Positions 1 to 10,831 of a stretch of DNA of 64,000 bases are shown here, piece after piece. The DNA lies in the NCBI GenBank assembly GCA_004123355.1, contig SCHM01000002.1, forward strand, positions 3,100,001 through 3,164,000, written 5' to 3'. Each line of letters begins with the position of its first letter. The first letter of the stretch is position 1. This DNA is from Amphirosellinia nigrospora (taxonomy: Eukaryota > Ascomycota > Sordariomycetes > Xylariales > Xylariaceae). A program made the translations under genes and the position numbers. The notes below the pieces were generated by a model. That model was given only the letters and a program-made list of their open reading frames with translations, did not search any database and was not told where the DNA came from.

Positions 1-756
1 TCAAGCTTTGGCCTACAATGCTTGACCTCGTAGTCTCGAGAAGCGGTGCTGAGCTCGAACCAGGCCTCGCGCTCCCAGTCGCGCTCGTCGACGTGCGTGT
101 AGACGAACTTGAGCCGGTCGTTCTGCCCCGCGCCTCGATCCGCAGCAGAGGTTCGTCACCCAGAAGTCGAGCTCGGGCACGTTGAACCGGCTCTGTGCCT
201 CGACGCGCGACGCGTGCGCCCGCTGCGCCGCCAGCCGCGCATCGATCTCCTTCTGCGCCGAGGCGATCTGCTTCTTGAGGTTGTCGCGCGCCGTCAGGTT
301 TGCGTCCCGCGCTGTCGTTAACGAGCCGATCGCGCCCTCCATCTCCCGCCGCTCGGCGTCTTCTTTTAACCGCGTCTGTTGGTGGGTGTTGATCTTGTGT
401 TGTACGATTTCCATGTCCTTCTTCTTCATACGCTGGTTCCTCTGTTGTTCGTAGCAAGCGTCCTTCGTTAGCATTGTGATTGGACTAGAATTGGGTGATT
501 CGTGACGTCGGGATTGTAGCGTACCTTGTAGCTCGGCCAGGTTCATGCGGAATTGATTGTGTTCTTCCAGCACTCGCTTTCGCCCTTGTTCGATGAATGC
601 GTCAAATTTCGCAGTGAACTTAGCCATGCGATCGCGGAGGTCATCGAAACCGAAGTTGATGCTGGGGAGTTGATCGGCCATCGAGGGCGCCGTTGCCGAC
701 ATTGTCGGGCGGCCGCTCAGGCTCGAAGAGAGCGAGGACTCGAATGCGGTCGACAT
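1..756 (-). CDS. SPC25: Kinetochore protein Spc25 (Ndc80 complex), C-terminus cut by window edge
   Basis: Spc25 pairs with Spc24 at the inner end of the Ndc80 complex, which links centromeric chromatin to spindle microtubules. Translation from 756 gives a low-complexity start, then a long charged coiled coil (about residues 45-190), then the globular RWD-type domain opening with PELDFW. That domain continues in another frame as QNDRLKFVYTHVDERDWERE and AWFELSTASRDYEVKHCRPKL, which is typical of the fungal Spc25 end. The break lies near positions 125-150 and equals two missing bases. The protein runs off the window edge at position 1, probably within a few codons of its stop. It is divergent from RRN6. 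The family call is firm and rests on the coiled coil plus the conserved C-terminal domain. Confidence 0.85.
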
Positions 757-1513
757 TTTATTTGGGTGTGTGTCGTAGATCCAAGTTGTTAAAGTTCAAT
801 CGTAGTCTTGAGTGTTAGATGGTACTCAACAAGGTCGTAATTTCCGGTACGCAGGCCATAATAGAGGGTCTATTGCGGGATGTTTACTTTCGTTGCCCAG
901 GCCCCTAAACAGGGATGACCCGACCCACTAATATAGTGTATAAATAATATATATGCACCTAAGCAATAGGAATTCGATAAGATAAAGCTTGTGAAAGTTA
1001 CCTAAGACCTACCTAGATAGGTACCTACTGGCTTTTTTAATGAGCTTCTGGAATTCGTTGTGACCGATGCGGTTACTAGACCCTTGGTCATATAAATCTT
1101 TTATTTATTTCACTCATTTCCCGCTCGTTTTGTTTCGTGTATATACGGCGTACGTAACTCTACGTACGTTCCTGGGTCGCGGTGGTATCGCAATGCACAT
1201 AAAAAAACACAAGCCAAGGAGGACGAATAACATAGAGCTGAGCTCCCCGAATGACTGAACGCCGCCTAATCGAATCAGCTATTGGGTTAGCAGGACGCCT
1301 TTCGCATATCCCATATGGCGCTGAAAAGGCCGACGATTGTGGTTGGCGTTCCTCGCGGAACTTCACCCGGAATAGTGAGTACTGTCTACAACTTACGTTA
1401 ACACAGCTAACATCGTGATAAGCTCCGGTTTTCAGGCCCCTCGGCCCTTGCAAGACGTGGATCCTAGCTGAGCCCGATCATGTTGCGGAATCGCTACCGC
1501 CATCTGGGACGCT
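757..1513. promoter_or_regulatory. Divergent intergenic region between SPC25 and RRN6
   Basis: About 750 bases separate the two divergent starts, so the stretch must hold both promoters. An AT-rich segment around 930-960 (tataaataatatatatg) could serve as a TATA-like element. A palindrome-rich stretch with CCTACCTAGATAGGTACCTAC lies near 1005-1027 and matches a motif seen repeatedly in other gene-free stretches of this window. No convincing coding potential was found here. Confidence 0.4.
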
Positions 1514-4256
1514 ATGGAGCAAAGTCGGAGGCAGCAAAGGTGGCTCGTGAAGAACCACCCCGAAGCTAGCTTAGGCAACTATATGCTGCATGACCACCTT
1601 ATCGAAGACAACTTAGCAGCCTCATCTCAGCAAGAAAGTAGCAAGCACACGTGCTTCTTTACGCTGGGCGAATTGACTGATACATCCTTGAGAAAGAATA
1701 CTGGTGTTCCACTAGTTGTCACCGTCAGTGGTAGTGCAAATAATGTCCTGCGCTTAGCAAGACTCGACCAAGAAAGATGGACATGGTCTCGAGAACCCAA
1801 CGTTGCGGTGCGTCTGGCCGATATATCCACGGAAAAGCCAGAACTGTGGATAGATGAAGATTTGGGGCCCATTCGTCGTGTAAAGTGCATGATCGATCAC
1901 AAACGATATAAACCTATACGATGGTTAGCAGTGCAACGTGACTCGGGCACGACGATATTCCAACCGGAATATCGTAAAGAACCAGCGGATGGCAGCCCGA
2001 AAGGAGATGCTTCCCGTATTGCTGCGAATCCGTTCCTTCACCTATCGAGGGAACAGACTGGCGGCAACATCCATTCCGACGTCTCCTTCAACCCAGGCAC
2101 GCGGTCGAACCCACCGCAACTTGCTATAATCGACGAGCGTGGGTTCTGGAGTATTTGGGATGTCGGATCCACCAAACTAAAGTCTTCAGGCGAATCGATG
2201 TCCAGGCTGAGAATATGTGGCCACATCGATCATGGTGTTTTAGAGCAGTTACCTCACCGTGATCGTTCTACTACGAGGTGGCACAAAGCTCTATGGGTTG
2301 GCCGTTCTGAGGATAGCTTAGATTTACTAAGTAAATTGGATCTTGATGCGAATAATGAAGAGCTGAGCTCTCAATCTGCATTCCCGCCATTGCAGCGGAG
2401 CTCCTTACTACTACTATGCAATCCACAACAAGTCCGGCTTTTGGATCTGACACCAGCGCTTTTCAGCCTGATCTAGAGTTCCTTCGGCATGACAGCGTAG
2501 ACTGTATACTGGATATACATATCACGCACGATCCACAATACTTCTATGTATTAACTACTTCCAAGCTTTTCATCGTCAGAGCTTACTCTCGACCTGGAGT
2601 AGAATGGAACCAGCCAGAAAAAGTATGGTCCATATTGTTCTCAACACCGCACTTCAGAAGTCGCTTCGATCAAAGCCTTCGGTTAGCTCTTACTCCAAGC
2701 GTCAAGCCAAGCCAAGCAACCTCTCTTGTTTTCATATACTCGTCAACAAATGCATGGATCGACCTCTTCTACATTGAGTTCTCATCAGCGGATCCTAACG
2801 AAGTGAGGTGCCAAGCAAATGTTCCCGGACTCAACAGCCTCCAGAATACAATCTTTGACAATGGAATACGGGCAATATGCATCAATCCAACGCCAATCAT
2901 CATAAAAGTGCCTGAGCCCCTGACGAAGATGGGGCGTGATCTAGCTGGACAACAGCTCAAATTATACCAGATCGCCGCTTTGAGATCGGATATGACTCTG
3001 GTCTCTGCTCTTTGCGTATACTCACTGTCGTCTTATCCCCAGATCAGCGTACCAACAGTTAAGGTTGGTCGACGGTCAAAAGTCGGGCCCCGGAAGGCTT
3101 CGCGACCCTTGTCGGGTGATTTTATTGTTGGTGATGACTTGACCGCGTCAGAAGAAGATGTTCCAAGTGTTTCTTACAGATATATCAAGGCATTTTATAA
3201 GCACCTCAATAGTCTATCCGCACGCCTAGACAAAGAACACCCGGCCGACTCTGTAAGAAATATACACAATTCTTTCGACACAGCTCGTCACAGTGTCGAG
3301 GAAGCGCTTAAGATTGGACTCGTGCCTACCCGTACACTGTATGTCTTTTTGTAGCTATTACGTGTATCGAAACTAACAAAATTCTAGTCTTCAAATAATG
3401 CCAGACTCTAAACAAATGTCAAGGTTTTCAATTTCCCCTGCAGATTGGGAAACGGAGGTTAGGAGATTGAATAATATCCATCCGAGTATTGAAGTATATA
3501 AACTGGATATGTTGCGTCCTCGCCTATGCTTTTCTATTTCGGCGCCGATGCGAGAAGTGTACACCAGATTCCTCGAACTTGCCAACTCACTGCATTCTGG
3601 CAACAATGAGGTTGCAAATAAGAGACGGATGGCAGCGATTTCTGAGCAGATAACTCGTGATCTTTACTTGTCACTGTCCTGTATCGGCTATCGCAATATA
3701 AGTAGTGGCCCTTCTCAGGCTACTATGGGGAAGACATGCTGTTGAACAGCCAGGCCGAAACTCTACCGAGCAGTCCGATTAGATCTGAGTCACCAACAAC
3801 TACACGGTCCCAAAAATCTAATTCAGAAGCAGTTGAGGGTGAAGACCATCAATGACGCTACTCAGGGCTTATACAGGGAACGGAAAATTCGTGCCGGAAA
3901 AGAAGTTTGAGCTGTTGGACAAGTGGCAGTTGGGCGCGGAACCTTCCGATTATGCGTTTGACCTTGACAGGAGTGTGGAGGCAGATGTTGGTAAAGCAAG
4001 GAGGGCAAAGCAGCTAGCTCGGGAGGATCGCAAACGCCGTCGGGCGGCGACACTTCTTCAAATATCTCAAGAGCCAGAGCTTCCTGCTACACAACCTGCT
4101 CCAGACACTGGCATGTTCAGCAGCCAACCCAGAGTCATGAGCTCGCAGAGACAGGCGTTGCACTCGGATCTACCACAGATCATGTCGCAGCCTTCAATAG
4201 GAGCCTTTGGTAGACGGCCAAACAAAAAAGCAAAGAAGCGGAAGGGTGGTTTTTGA
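1514..4256 (+). CDS. RRN6: RNA polymerase I-specific initiation factor RRN6-like
   Basis: Rrn6 belongs to the core factor that recruits Pol I to the rDNA promoter in the nucleolus. The N-terminal part reads as a WD-like region (for example AIIDERGFWSIWDV and FYVLTTSKLFIV). It is followed by a helical middle, and by the diagnostic C-terminal block LLRAYTG..KFVPEKKFELLDKW and a basic tail ending KKAKKRKGGF, a likely nuclear signal. One intron spans 3339-3387 (GTATGT, branch CTAAC, TAG). Three one-base losses interrupt the frame, near 2450, 3728 (GGGG run) and 3853. Allowing for them, the two exons close exactly at about 898 codons, a normal family length. An alternative is a decayed copy, but no other disruption is visible. 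Confidence 0.82.
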
Positions 4257-4673
4257 TAAACGACCTTTTGGTTGGAGCAACACTGTAAACTTGGTGTATT
4301 TGGTATAGTCAGCAATTGTTCAGAGCAGTGCTATATACTGTAGCTCAACTCTCCTAAAATTAATCAACCAGGACGATAGTTGTCTGTTTTGACATAAAAA
4401 ATATGTGATCTGTGTTGTGGCAATCTGCTTTAAAATTGACGTTTGTAGTGACATGGGCTGTGGTCTGCCGTGGCTATCCGTGCTATTTCTTTTGTTCACT
4501 GTGCCGTTTTACCTTTAGACGTGAAACTTAGAACAATCAACAACCAGCCTCAGGTCTGTAGTCAAAAAGCACGAATAAAATATTGAACCCCTCTCATTCA
4601 TTATTTCTCAGCCCGATCTTTCCAGGTTATCATCAAGACTACTTGCTATCAATCAGTCTCAGAGCAGCCGGAG
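4257..4673. promoter_or_regulatory. Intergenic region between RRN6 and the PITH gene
   Basis: This holds the RRN6 3' flank and the PITH gene promoter and leader. It is AT-rich to about 4450 and then pyrimidine-rich close to the downstream start codon. No gene or defined element is recognisable. Confidence 0.35.
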
Positions 4674-5735
4674 ATGTCGCACTGTCACGACGAACATGCC
4701 GCCCACGGCGGGCACGACCACCATCACCACGATGGGCACGACCACTCCGACGACATCACGCCAGCGCTGCAGCACAGCTTGTACCAGCACATTAAATTCG
4801 ACGACATCGTCACACTGAACGAGGCCGAGACGGGCTCGGGAAAGGCGATTGTTAAGAAGACGTGGTCGGAACGGCTAGAGGTCATGCCTGAGCTCGCAAG
4901 CGATGTCGATGAGCAGATTCTTATAACTGTGCCGTAAGTCTCATCCTATTCAGTTAGATGTCTCTATACCACCCTTTTTCATTCTATTCAGTCGCGAGCT
5001 GAAATTCCTGCTTTTCTCGTCGTTTGATAGATGCATGTGTGATATCATTCTCACTCATGACTTAAACCATCCCACGAAACCCTCTGCTGAAAAAAGTTAA
5101 ACTCGTGAGAGTTAGCTAACGCCTACCCTTTCCGAATAACAGATTCACGGGCCAAGTAAAGCTACACGCAATCCTACTACGCACCTCGCCATCAGCCAGT
5201 GCGCCGCGGACATTGCGCGTATACAGTAAGTCATTCCAGGGAAAATCCACACAGGACGGAGAGCCCCTGTTCAGCTATTGCAAAGGACTTCATTACGAGT
5301 ATCCTATGCCTCAAGCCTGCTACATGTCAAGAGCACTCCCTAACTACAGACGCTACAGTGAACAGAGATGACCTGGACTTCGAAGGCGCAGACTCCCGGG
5401 AGCCGACGCAGGTGTTCGAGCTAAGCCAGACCTCCGAGGTGCAGGAGGTGCCCGTCAAGAAGACTCTCTTCAGAACGACGCAGCGACTGTCCCTCTTCTT
5501 CGTAGACAACTTCGGCACGCGTCGCTCGGGCAGCGATAGTGAGGAAGATGACGATTCGGATGATGGCGGTGGCGAGGAAGAGGTCACGAGGATAAGTTAT
5601 CTCGGCTTCAAGGGCGAGTGGATGGCGCTCGGCCGCGCGCCGGCGCAGATCATCTACGAGGCTGCTGCTAATCCTAACGATCACAACCTTAAACATGTCG
5701 TCAAGGATGCTAGATTCGATAGTTTGGGTCAATGA
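4674..5735 (+). CDS. PITH domain-containing protein
   Basis: PITH domains form a jelly-roll beta sandwich named after the proteasome-interacting C-terminal domain of thioredoxin-like protein TXNL1. The start has a His-rich stretch (HGGHDHHHHDGHDHSDD, residues about 10-28) typical of stand-alone fungal PITH proteins and possibly metal-binding. The core follows with SLYQHIKFDDIVTLNE, then FTGQVKLHAILLRTSP after intron 1 (4934-5142), and NRDDLDFEGA after intron 2 (5226-5358, CTAAC branch and CAG). The exons of 260, 83 and 377 nt sum to 240 codons with an intact frame, making this one of the few unbroken genes here. An acidic run (DSEEDDDSDDGGGEEE) sits inside the domain. The family call is strong; the cellular role is not defined by the sequence. 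Confidence 0.88.
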
Positions 5736-5965
5736 TTTTCCTCTCGTGCAAAGCAAACTGTAGTTTACTTTATGGCGGCTTGCGGATATACATATAGACT
5801 ACGTTAGGACGGTCTACATTCGTGTATTGCAAGCAAGGCAGCTACAATAGAATTCCGCACAATAATGACTGTTGGCCCAGAATGAAAATGAAAAGAAAAA
5901 TGTGATGCACTGTAAATTCTTCGCGCGTAATACCAGTGTTTCCTATTTTTGAAAGAGCTATCAAG

Positions 5966-6994
5966 TTACATGAAGTCGTCTTCCCAATTGTCCGGTCGAT
6001 TCTGGTTACTTGCCCCTTCCATATTTTCTTCTGAGAATAGATCGTCATACGCGTGGTCCTTCTGCCACTTCTTCTCTGCTCTCTCTTTTGCTACCTTCGC
6101 GTCCTCCTTCTTCTATAGTGATATGGACTATGTTAGTAACGGGTTGCAGATTTATCACCAAGAGGTAATAATATCCTTGTGACATGAAACCCATGAAACC
6201 AACAAAAATAGAGAAGAATGGTATGGGGAAAAGAAGCTGGGAAAGGAGAAGCGCACCCGTTCCTGTCTCGCCATCTGATCCTCTTCCTCAGCTGCCGCAG
6301 GTGTTCCTCCTTCTCCCAGAGAGTCGGGCTGCGTCTTCTCGACGCGGGTCTTGTTGAGGCGGTTGACGATGGCGTTCTCGCGCTGGGCGACGAGCACGCG
6401 CCGCACCTTGCGGGGTCCTTGAAGCTGACCTGCCCGACGGCCATGCTGCCGTCCTTCTTGAGGTTCGACCAGGGCGTGTAGATGATGGTGATGTTGTCCT
6501 TCTTGTTGCCCTCGATCGAGTTCGCCTTGGTCAGCTGCCCCAGATCCGTCACGAGATCCTGCGGATCGCCTCCCAGGAGTCGCCCTCGGCCAGGCGCAGG
6601 TAAATGTGTGCGCTTGACAGTTTATCTACGTGGAACTAGAATATCCAAAATACGTGAGAAACTTGTGGCGAGATAGAGAGTAATGTCAGGCGATTTCATG
6701 TTCGCGAACATGGTCGGCCATGAGAAGATGTGCCATACCCTAACAGTCAGTGGTTAGTCACGACGGCCTAACATTTTTATAACGTATTCAGATATGATTA
6801 TACCAAGATAGAAAATAACACTCACCATACATCGTCCTCCCAGCCATGCTTAATCAGCTCCTCATCTGTCCCATCTGGTGAGTACAGCGAGGCATCGACT
6901 TAGAGCAGGCCGGGGATACCCACTCTCAAATTTATCCTTGCCCACGTAGATGGAGGCCGAAGGGGTGACCACATTAGAGGTAGTAGTAAACCAT
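5966..6994 (-). CDS. JLP2: Jlp2/CCDC25 family protein (NFACT-R domain)
   Basis: CCDC25-type proteins carry an NFACT-R RNA/DNA-binding domain; yeast Jlp2 is the counterpart. Recognisable blocks in order are TSNVVTPSASIYVGKDKFE, DEELIKHGWEDDVW, FHVDKLSSAHIYLRL, DLVTDLGQLTKANSIEG, NITIIYTPWSNLKKDGSM, VGQVSFKDP, RRVLVAQRENAIVNRLNKT, KEEHLRQLRKR, and a C-terminal charged helix ending NWEDDFM. Introns are inferred at 6875-6923, 6636-6825 and 6113-6256, the last with a perfect TACTAAC branch on the minus strand. The reading frame is broken about seven or eight times in some 650 coding bases, one of the densest clusters in the window. With the missing bases counted, the length is about 217 residues, normal for the family. 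The family is certain; the exact junction bases are less so. Confidence 0.8.
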
Positions 6995-7713
6995 TTTTTC
7001 TTCTCTAGTAATATCTCTAGAAAAATAAAGAAAACCAAAATGATCACCCTCTGCTCCGAAACGCAGAGCACGCAAACGAAATAGGAAAGTTTGGTCGCTG
7101 TTGTGCTGTGAAACTGTTACACTGAATCATAAGGCAGTAGGGCGCTGATGGATGGCCCAGAGAGGCGCTCACACTTTACCGGTACCTAGGTACCTACAGG
7201 TATAATAGACAACCTTAAGCCTATTCCGGCAAGGCTCCGCTGATGCCCTATTATTCCTACTTGCACCTACTTATACACCACCACCACCTACTGGGCACAG
7301 TAACTTAGCAGGCATTCGTGAGTTTCTGATGCCCTACAATTATTGTTTTTAGCCGGAAAGGTATTAGTTGAAATTCATCTACATAACCTTAAATTGCTTC
7401 CATTCTTATAACTTAAGAGTTTATCAAATATTCAAACTACTTCCGAGCTATATGTAAGTAGGGGAATAATTGGTGATGTGGTGGGGTAATATTCCGCTAT
7501 GTGGTCCCTGCATGGGAGACCTGACTGGCTGCGTCTTTCAACCTAGACCCACTCACTTTTTTCTTGATCCTCTTAGAGACGACGACATTAACGCTCTGGA
7601 GACCCATATACGATATATATGACCCGTTGACGTCGAACAGATCTCCAGAGCCATTTATACGGTCGTCTCGCCTAGTCGAAGCCTTGCTTGAGCCAATTGT
7701 GCTCCCAGCGACC
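6995..7713. promoter_or_regulatory. Divergent intergenic region between JLP2 and uL3m
   Basis: About 720 bases hold both promoters. At 7179-7205 lies GGTACCTAGGTACCTACAGG, a strong palindromic example of the recurrent motif described in the findings. The stretch is otherwise AT-rich with no recognisable gene. Confidence 0.35.
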
Positions 7714-8764
7714 ATGGCACCCCGACTGCCAGCCCGCTGGGCAGCAGCCCTCACATCCACCTCATCATCCTCCCCCTCACATCCCGAATCCTCGTCACAC
7801 CGAACCGCACGCTGCTGCCGCGGACAGCCAAGCGCGGCGTCAAATACGGCTGGTCGACCCTGCCATCACGCAGCAGGCCGAAACGGTTTAACCAGGTGTC
7901 TTCCGGCCTCCCTGCTCCCACCACGGGCCCCGCGGCCGCACTAGCGCGCAAGGCGCAGTCGACACCCCTCCGGACGGGCCTCGTAGGAGTGAAGAAGGGT
8001 GTGTCGGCCATGTTCGACATGAAGAAGGGGACGCGGACACCGTGCACCATCCTCCAGATCGACCAATGCCAGGTGGTGGCCTGCAAGACACGTGCCAAGA
8101 ACGGGTACTGGGCTGTGCAGGTCGGAAGCGGTCATAAGACGCCCGGCAACACGACGGCGCCGTTACTCGGATACTACGAGGCCAAGGGCATTGCGCCCAA
8201 ATCCAACCTGACCGAGTTCAAGGTCCGCGGCGAGGAGGGTCTGCTCCCCGTGGGCGTCCAGCTTACGCCGGACTGGTTCAGGGTCGGCCAGTTCGTCGAC
8301 GCCCGCAGCAACAGCCGCGGCATGGGGTTCGCGGGTGGTATGAAACGGCACAACTTTTCCGGCCAGGGGCCAGTCACGGTAATTCGAAGAACCACAGGAC
8401 CATCGGTTCCAGCGGTCCCAGTCAGGGCGGTGGTTCGCGTGTGCACCCGGGCAAGAAGATGCCGGGTCGCATGGGTAACGAGCGGGTCACGATGCAGAAC
8501 CTGCGCGTGCTCAAGGTTGACAACGGGCTCGGCATCGTCGTCATCAAGGGCCACGTCGCGGGGGGTTGCCTCGTCAAGATCTCCGACGCCATCAAGAAGG
8601 ACCCGCCCGTCGAGACCTTCATCGAGAAGACGAAGCGTCTCGTGCTGGAGCGCAATGAGGGACACGAGTGGAGGCTGGAGCAGGCCAGGATAAAACATAT
8701 GGATCTCAAGGAAATGAGGAAACATTTACAAGAGGGGAACTCCCCGGCCTGGAGGGTATCATAA
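7714..8764 (+). CDS. MRPL9: Mitochondrial large-subunit ribosomal protein uL3m
   Basis: uL3m sits near the peptidyl transferase centre of the mitochondrial ribosome. The Met-Ala-Pro-Arg start gives a basic, Ser/Ala-rich presequence ([18 protein letters not shown]), as expected for mitochondrial import. The body shows fungal L3 features: [43 protein letters not shown], and [20 protein letters not shown], the conserved glycine/basic loop. Two one-base losses, one in the presequence region before [12 protein letters not shown] and one at about 8370 in CAGGGGCC, split it over three frames. Counting them gives 351 codons including stop. No intron is needed. The gene converges on COA1, with only about 380 bases between the two stops. 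I am confident in the family. Confidence 0.87.
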
Positions 8765-9144
8765 GCTCAAAATTAACAACTTACAGCATCAAGAGTTTTT
8801 ATTGTATTATATACATCTGTTGTACACATGTACCACATCAACCCGCCCCAACCATCGGGTGAAAGCGCCAGACAGAAGAATTTTGCTGCAAATGACCATA
8901 ATTCCCCTGAATTCTGTACATAGGTAGGGAAGGGCCGTGCATCGAAGATTTTATGATGAATGGTCTGGCGTCGACGGCCCTCGGTGGACTTGATGTCCAC
9001 CCCAAATTTGATCATATCTGGGCCACTCGTCTCCAGCAGTGTCATAGCGTGATAGTTTCAGACCACTTTGTATGCTCCACGTCACGTCGAATAGTAGACA
9101 GTCATATCCCGCAGTCATTGAGTGATTGTACGCATGCTTCTTCC
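8765..9144. other. Convergent 3' intergenic region between uL3m and COA1
   Basis: This contains the 3' ends of two convergent transcripts. AT-rich segments near 8795-8830 are suitable for polyadenylation. No coding sequence is supported. Confidence 0.35.
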
Positions 9145-9905
9145 TCACTTCACCTGCTGTCGGAAACCCCTCGTCTCCAAAGCCGCCTCGCGCTCCTCCT
9201 CGTCCATAGAATACCCAGCGATACCCTTGAAGGGGTCGCCGCCGTCGAGCAGGTCGATGCGGGTGCCGTCGGTCGTCTCGAGGCTCCACTCGGTCGTCTC
9301 GAACATGGCGCGGGCCGAGGGCCGGACGCTGGCGAAGCGCATGACGCCGGCGGACCGCGTCCCCTTGACGGCGAAGCTGATGTCGATGCGGCCCCGCATC
9401 TGGTTCAGCTGGCCCGAGATCCACGGGATCTGCTGCTTGAAGTAGATCTCGTCGCCCAGCAGCTCGCGCGCCCGCTTGTTGGTCCGCAGCGCGTACAGCG
9501 TCGACGCCACCACGGGGCTCGACAGCTTCTGGTAGTTGAAGATGGCCACGCTCGACAGCGCGATCAGCGCCAGGAAGATGGGGAACGTCCGCCACCAGCG
9601 GAAGCCGTCGATGTCTGTAGGTACGGAGGTAGCGGGTTAGCCGACTGTTTCCAAGAAGACAGCTGATTGGGAGAGGTGCTTGTGGTCGCCGCACGCACGG
9701 AGATCGAGGGTGGATGGATGGATGGATGGATGGATGTATACGCACTCGGAAGCTCCCGGTCTGGCCGTCTCTCCATCAGCGGTCCATCGCCGGGCTTGGG
9801 AGCGGACACCAATGTCCGCCGCTGGACTAGGTTCCTCGTCGTCGTAGAGCCATTAGGCTTCCGTAGCAAGAGTAGTGCTCTCCTCCGTACTATCCTTGAC
9901 AACAT
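9145..9905 (-). CDS. COA1: Cytochrome c oxidase assembly protein COA1, mitochondrial
   Basis: Coa1 is an inner-membrane factor that acts with Shy1 and Mss51 in early cytochrome oxidase (Cox1) assembly. I chose the start at 9905 because it begins a clean mitochondrial presequence (MLSRIVRRRALLLLRK, then NLVQRRTLVSAPKPG). After the intron (9615-9745) comes IDGFRWWRTFPIFLALIALS, the single transmembrane segment. The conserved matrix/intermembrane domain follows, with NKRARELLGDEIYFK, WISGQLNQMRGRIDISF, VKG..SAGVMRF and EWSLETTDGTRIDLL. The exons of 160 and 470 nt close in frame at 209 residues with no breaks. An upstream in-frame Met at 10031 is rejected because it adds non-presequence residues. 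Confidence 0.88.
9706..9736 (+). repeat. (GGAT)n tetranucleotide microsatellite in the COA1 intron
   Basis: About seven tandem GGAT units lie inside the COA1 intron, close to its 5' splice site on the minus strand. Length variation here would change intron length only. Confidence 0.85.
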
Positions 9906-10272
9906 GTTTGGGTCGTTGTGTCTACAGATGTTGCGAACCAACCCGTTCATCGAATTCTTGAGATCATCCCACTTCAAGCTTGGTCTAGAAAATTGGAGCC
10001 GGCCGTCGGGGGCCCACTTCAGGAACCCCACTTCAAGTACCTAAAAGGCCGAAGCTCTCATCCCCTTAACTCCGAAAAAGCCACAGCAGCCACTAACAAG
10101 CCACAAGCGCTAGTTTAGGGCACTGCACCGTTTTTCCCACCAATTCAAATTTCCTGTGCGAATCTGTCAAACTTTCTCTCCGCAGCCTGGCCCTCAATTT
10201 CCACCTCAGCTCAACCTCACCTTCGCGCCCTCACCCTCGACCAACCAATTACTAACCCCAACAGCCGTCAAG
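9906..10272. promoter_or_regulatory. Bidirectional promoter of COA1 and RPL26, with a probable RPL26 5'-UTR intron acceptor
   Basis: Only 367 bases separate the two divergent starts. The RPL26-proximal 90 bases are pyrimidine-rich and end with TTACTAACCCCAACAG, a perfect branch point plus acceptor just before CCGTCAAGATGG. This suggests that the RPL26 leader is spliced. The donor is not certain; GTGCGA near 10156 is one candidate. Confidence 0.5.
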
Positions 10273-10831
10273 ATGGTCAAGGTCAGCCCCAATGTCTCGT
10301 CTTCGCGCCGCAAGGCCAGACGCGCCCATTTTCAGGCTCCTAGCTCTATCCGCCGCAACATCATGAGCGCCCCGCTGAGCAAGGAACTCCGCGAACAATA
10401 TAACGTGCGCTCGATCCCCGTCCGGTAAGAGACCCGACATCGTTCGCTGTAGTCGCAATTAGCTAATTGGTTTATAGAAAGGACGATGAGGTACAGATCG
10501 TTCGAGGCAGCAACAAAGGCCGCGAGGGCAAGGTTACTAGCGTTTACCGCTTGAAATACCAGATCCACATTGAGCGTGTCACTCGCGAGAAGACCTCGGG
10601 CCAGTCCGTTCCTCTCGGCATCCACCCTGTATGCATTCCCATTTCCTATTGCGCCCTCTCAACAGTCCGTAGAAGACTGGACGTGTCGCCAATATGTATT
10701 GACTTGTGATTTTCCAACAGAGCAACGTCGTCGTCACCAAGCTAAAGCTTGACAAAGACCGTGAGGACATCCTAGGACGCATCAAGGCTGGCCGTGAGCT
10801 CCGAACCAAGGGCAAGAATGCCAGCAAATAA
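10273..10831 (+). CDS. RPL26: 60S ribosomal protein L26 (uL24)
   Basis: uL24 binds 25S rRNA near the polypeptide exit tunnel. The protein begins [20 protein letters not shown] and contains [20 protein letters not shown]. The KOW motif is [20 protein letters not shown], followed by [20 protein letters not shown], the conserved [13 protein letters not shown] segment and a basic tail. Introns lie at 10425-10477 and 10629-10720. The exons of 152, 151 and 111 nt give 138 codons including stop, unbroken and of the expected length for eukaryotic L26 in fungi. A third intron probably lies in the 5' leader. Confidence 0.95.

Noticed and set aside
1514-4256. RRN6 as a decayed pseudogene
   Set aside because: Only one-base losses occur, family length is exactly restored, and the same error type affects other essential genes.
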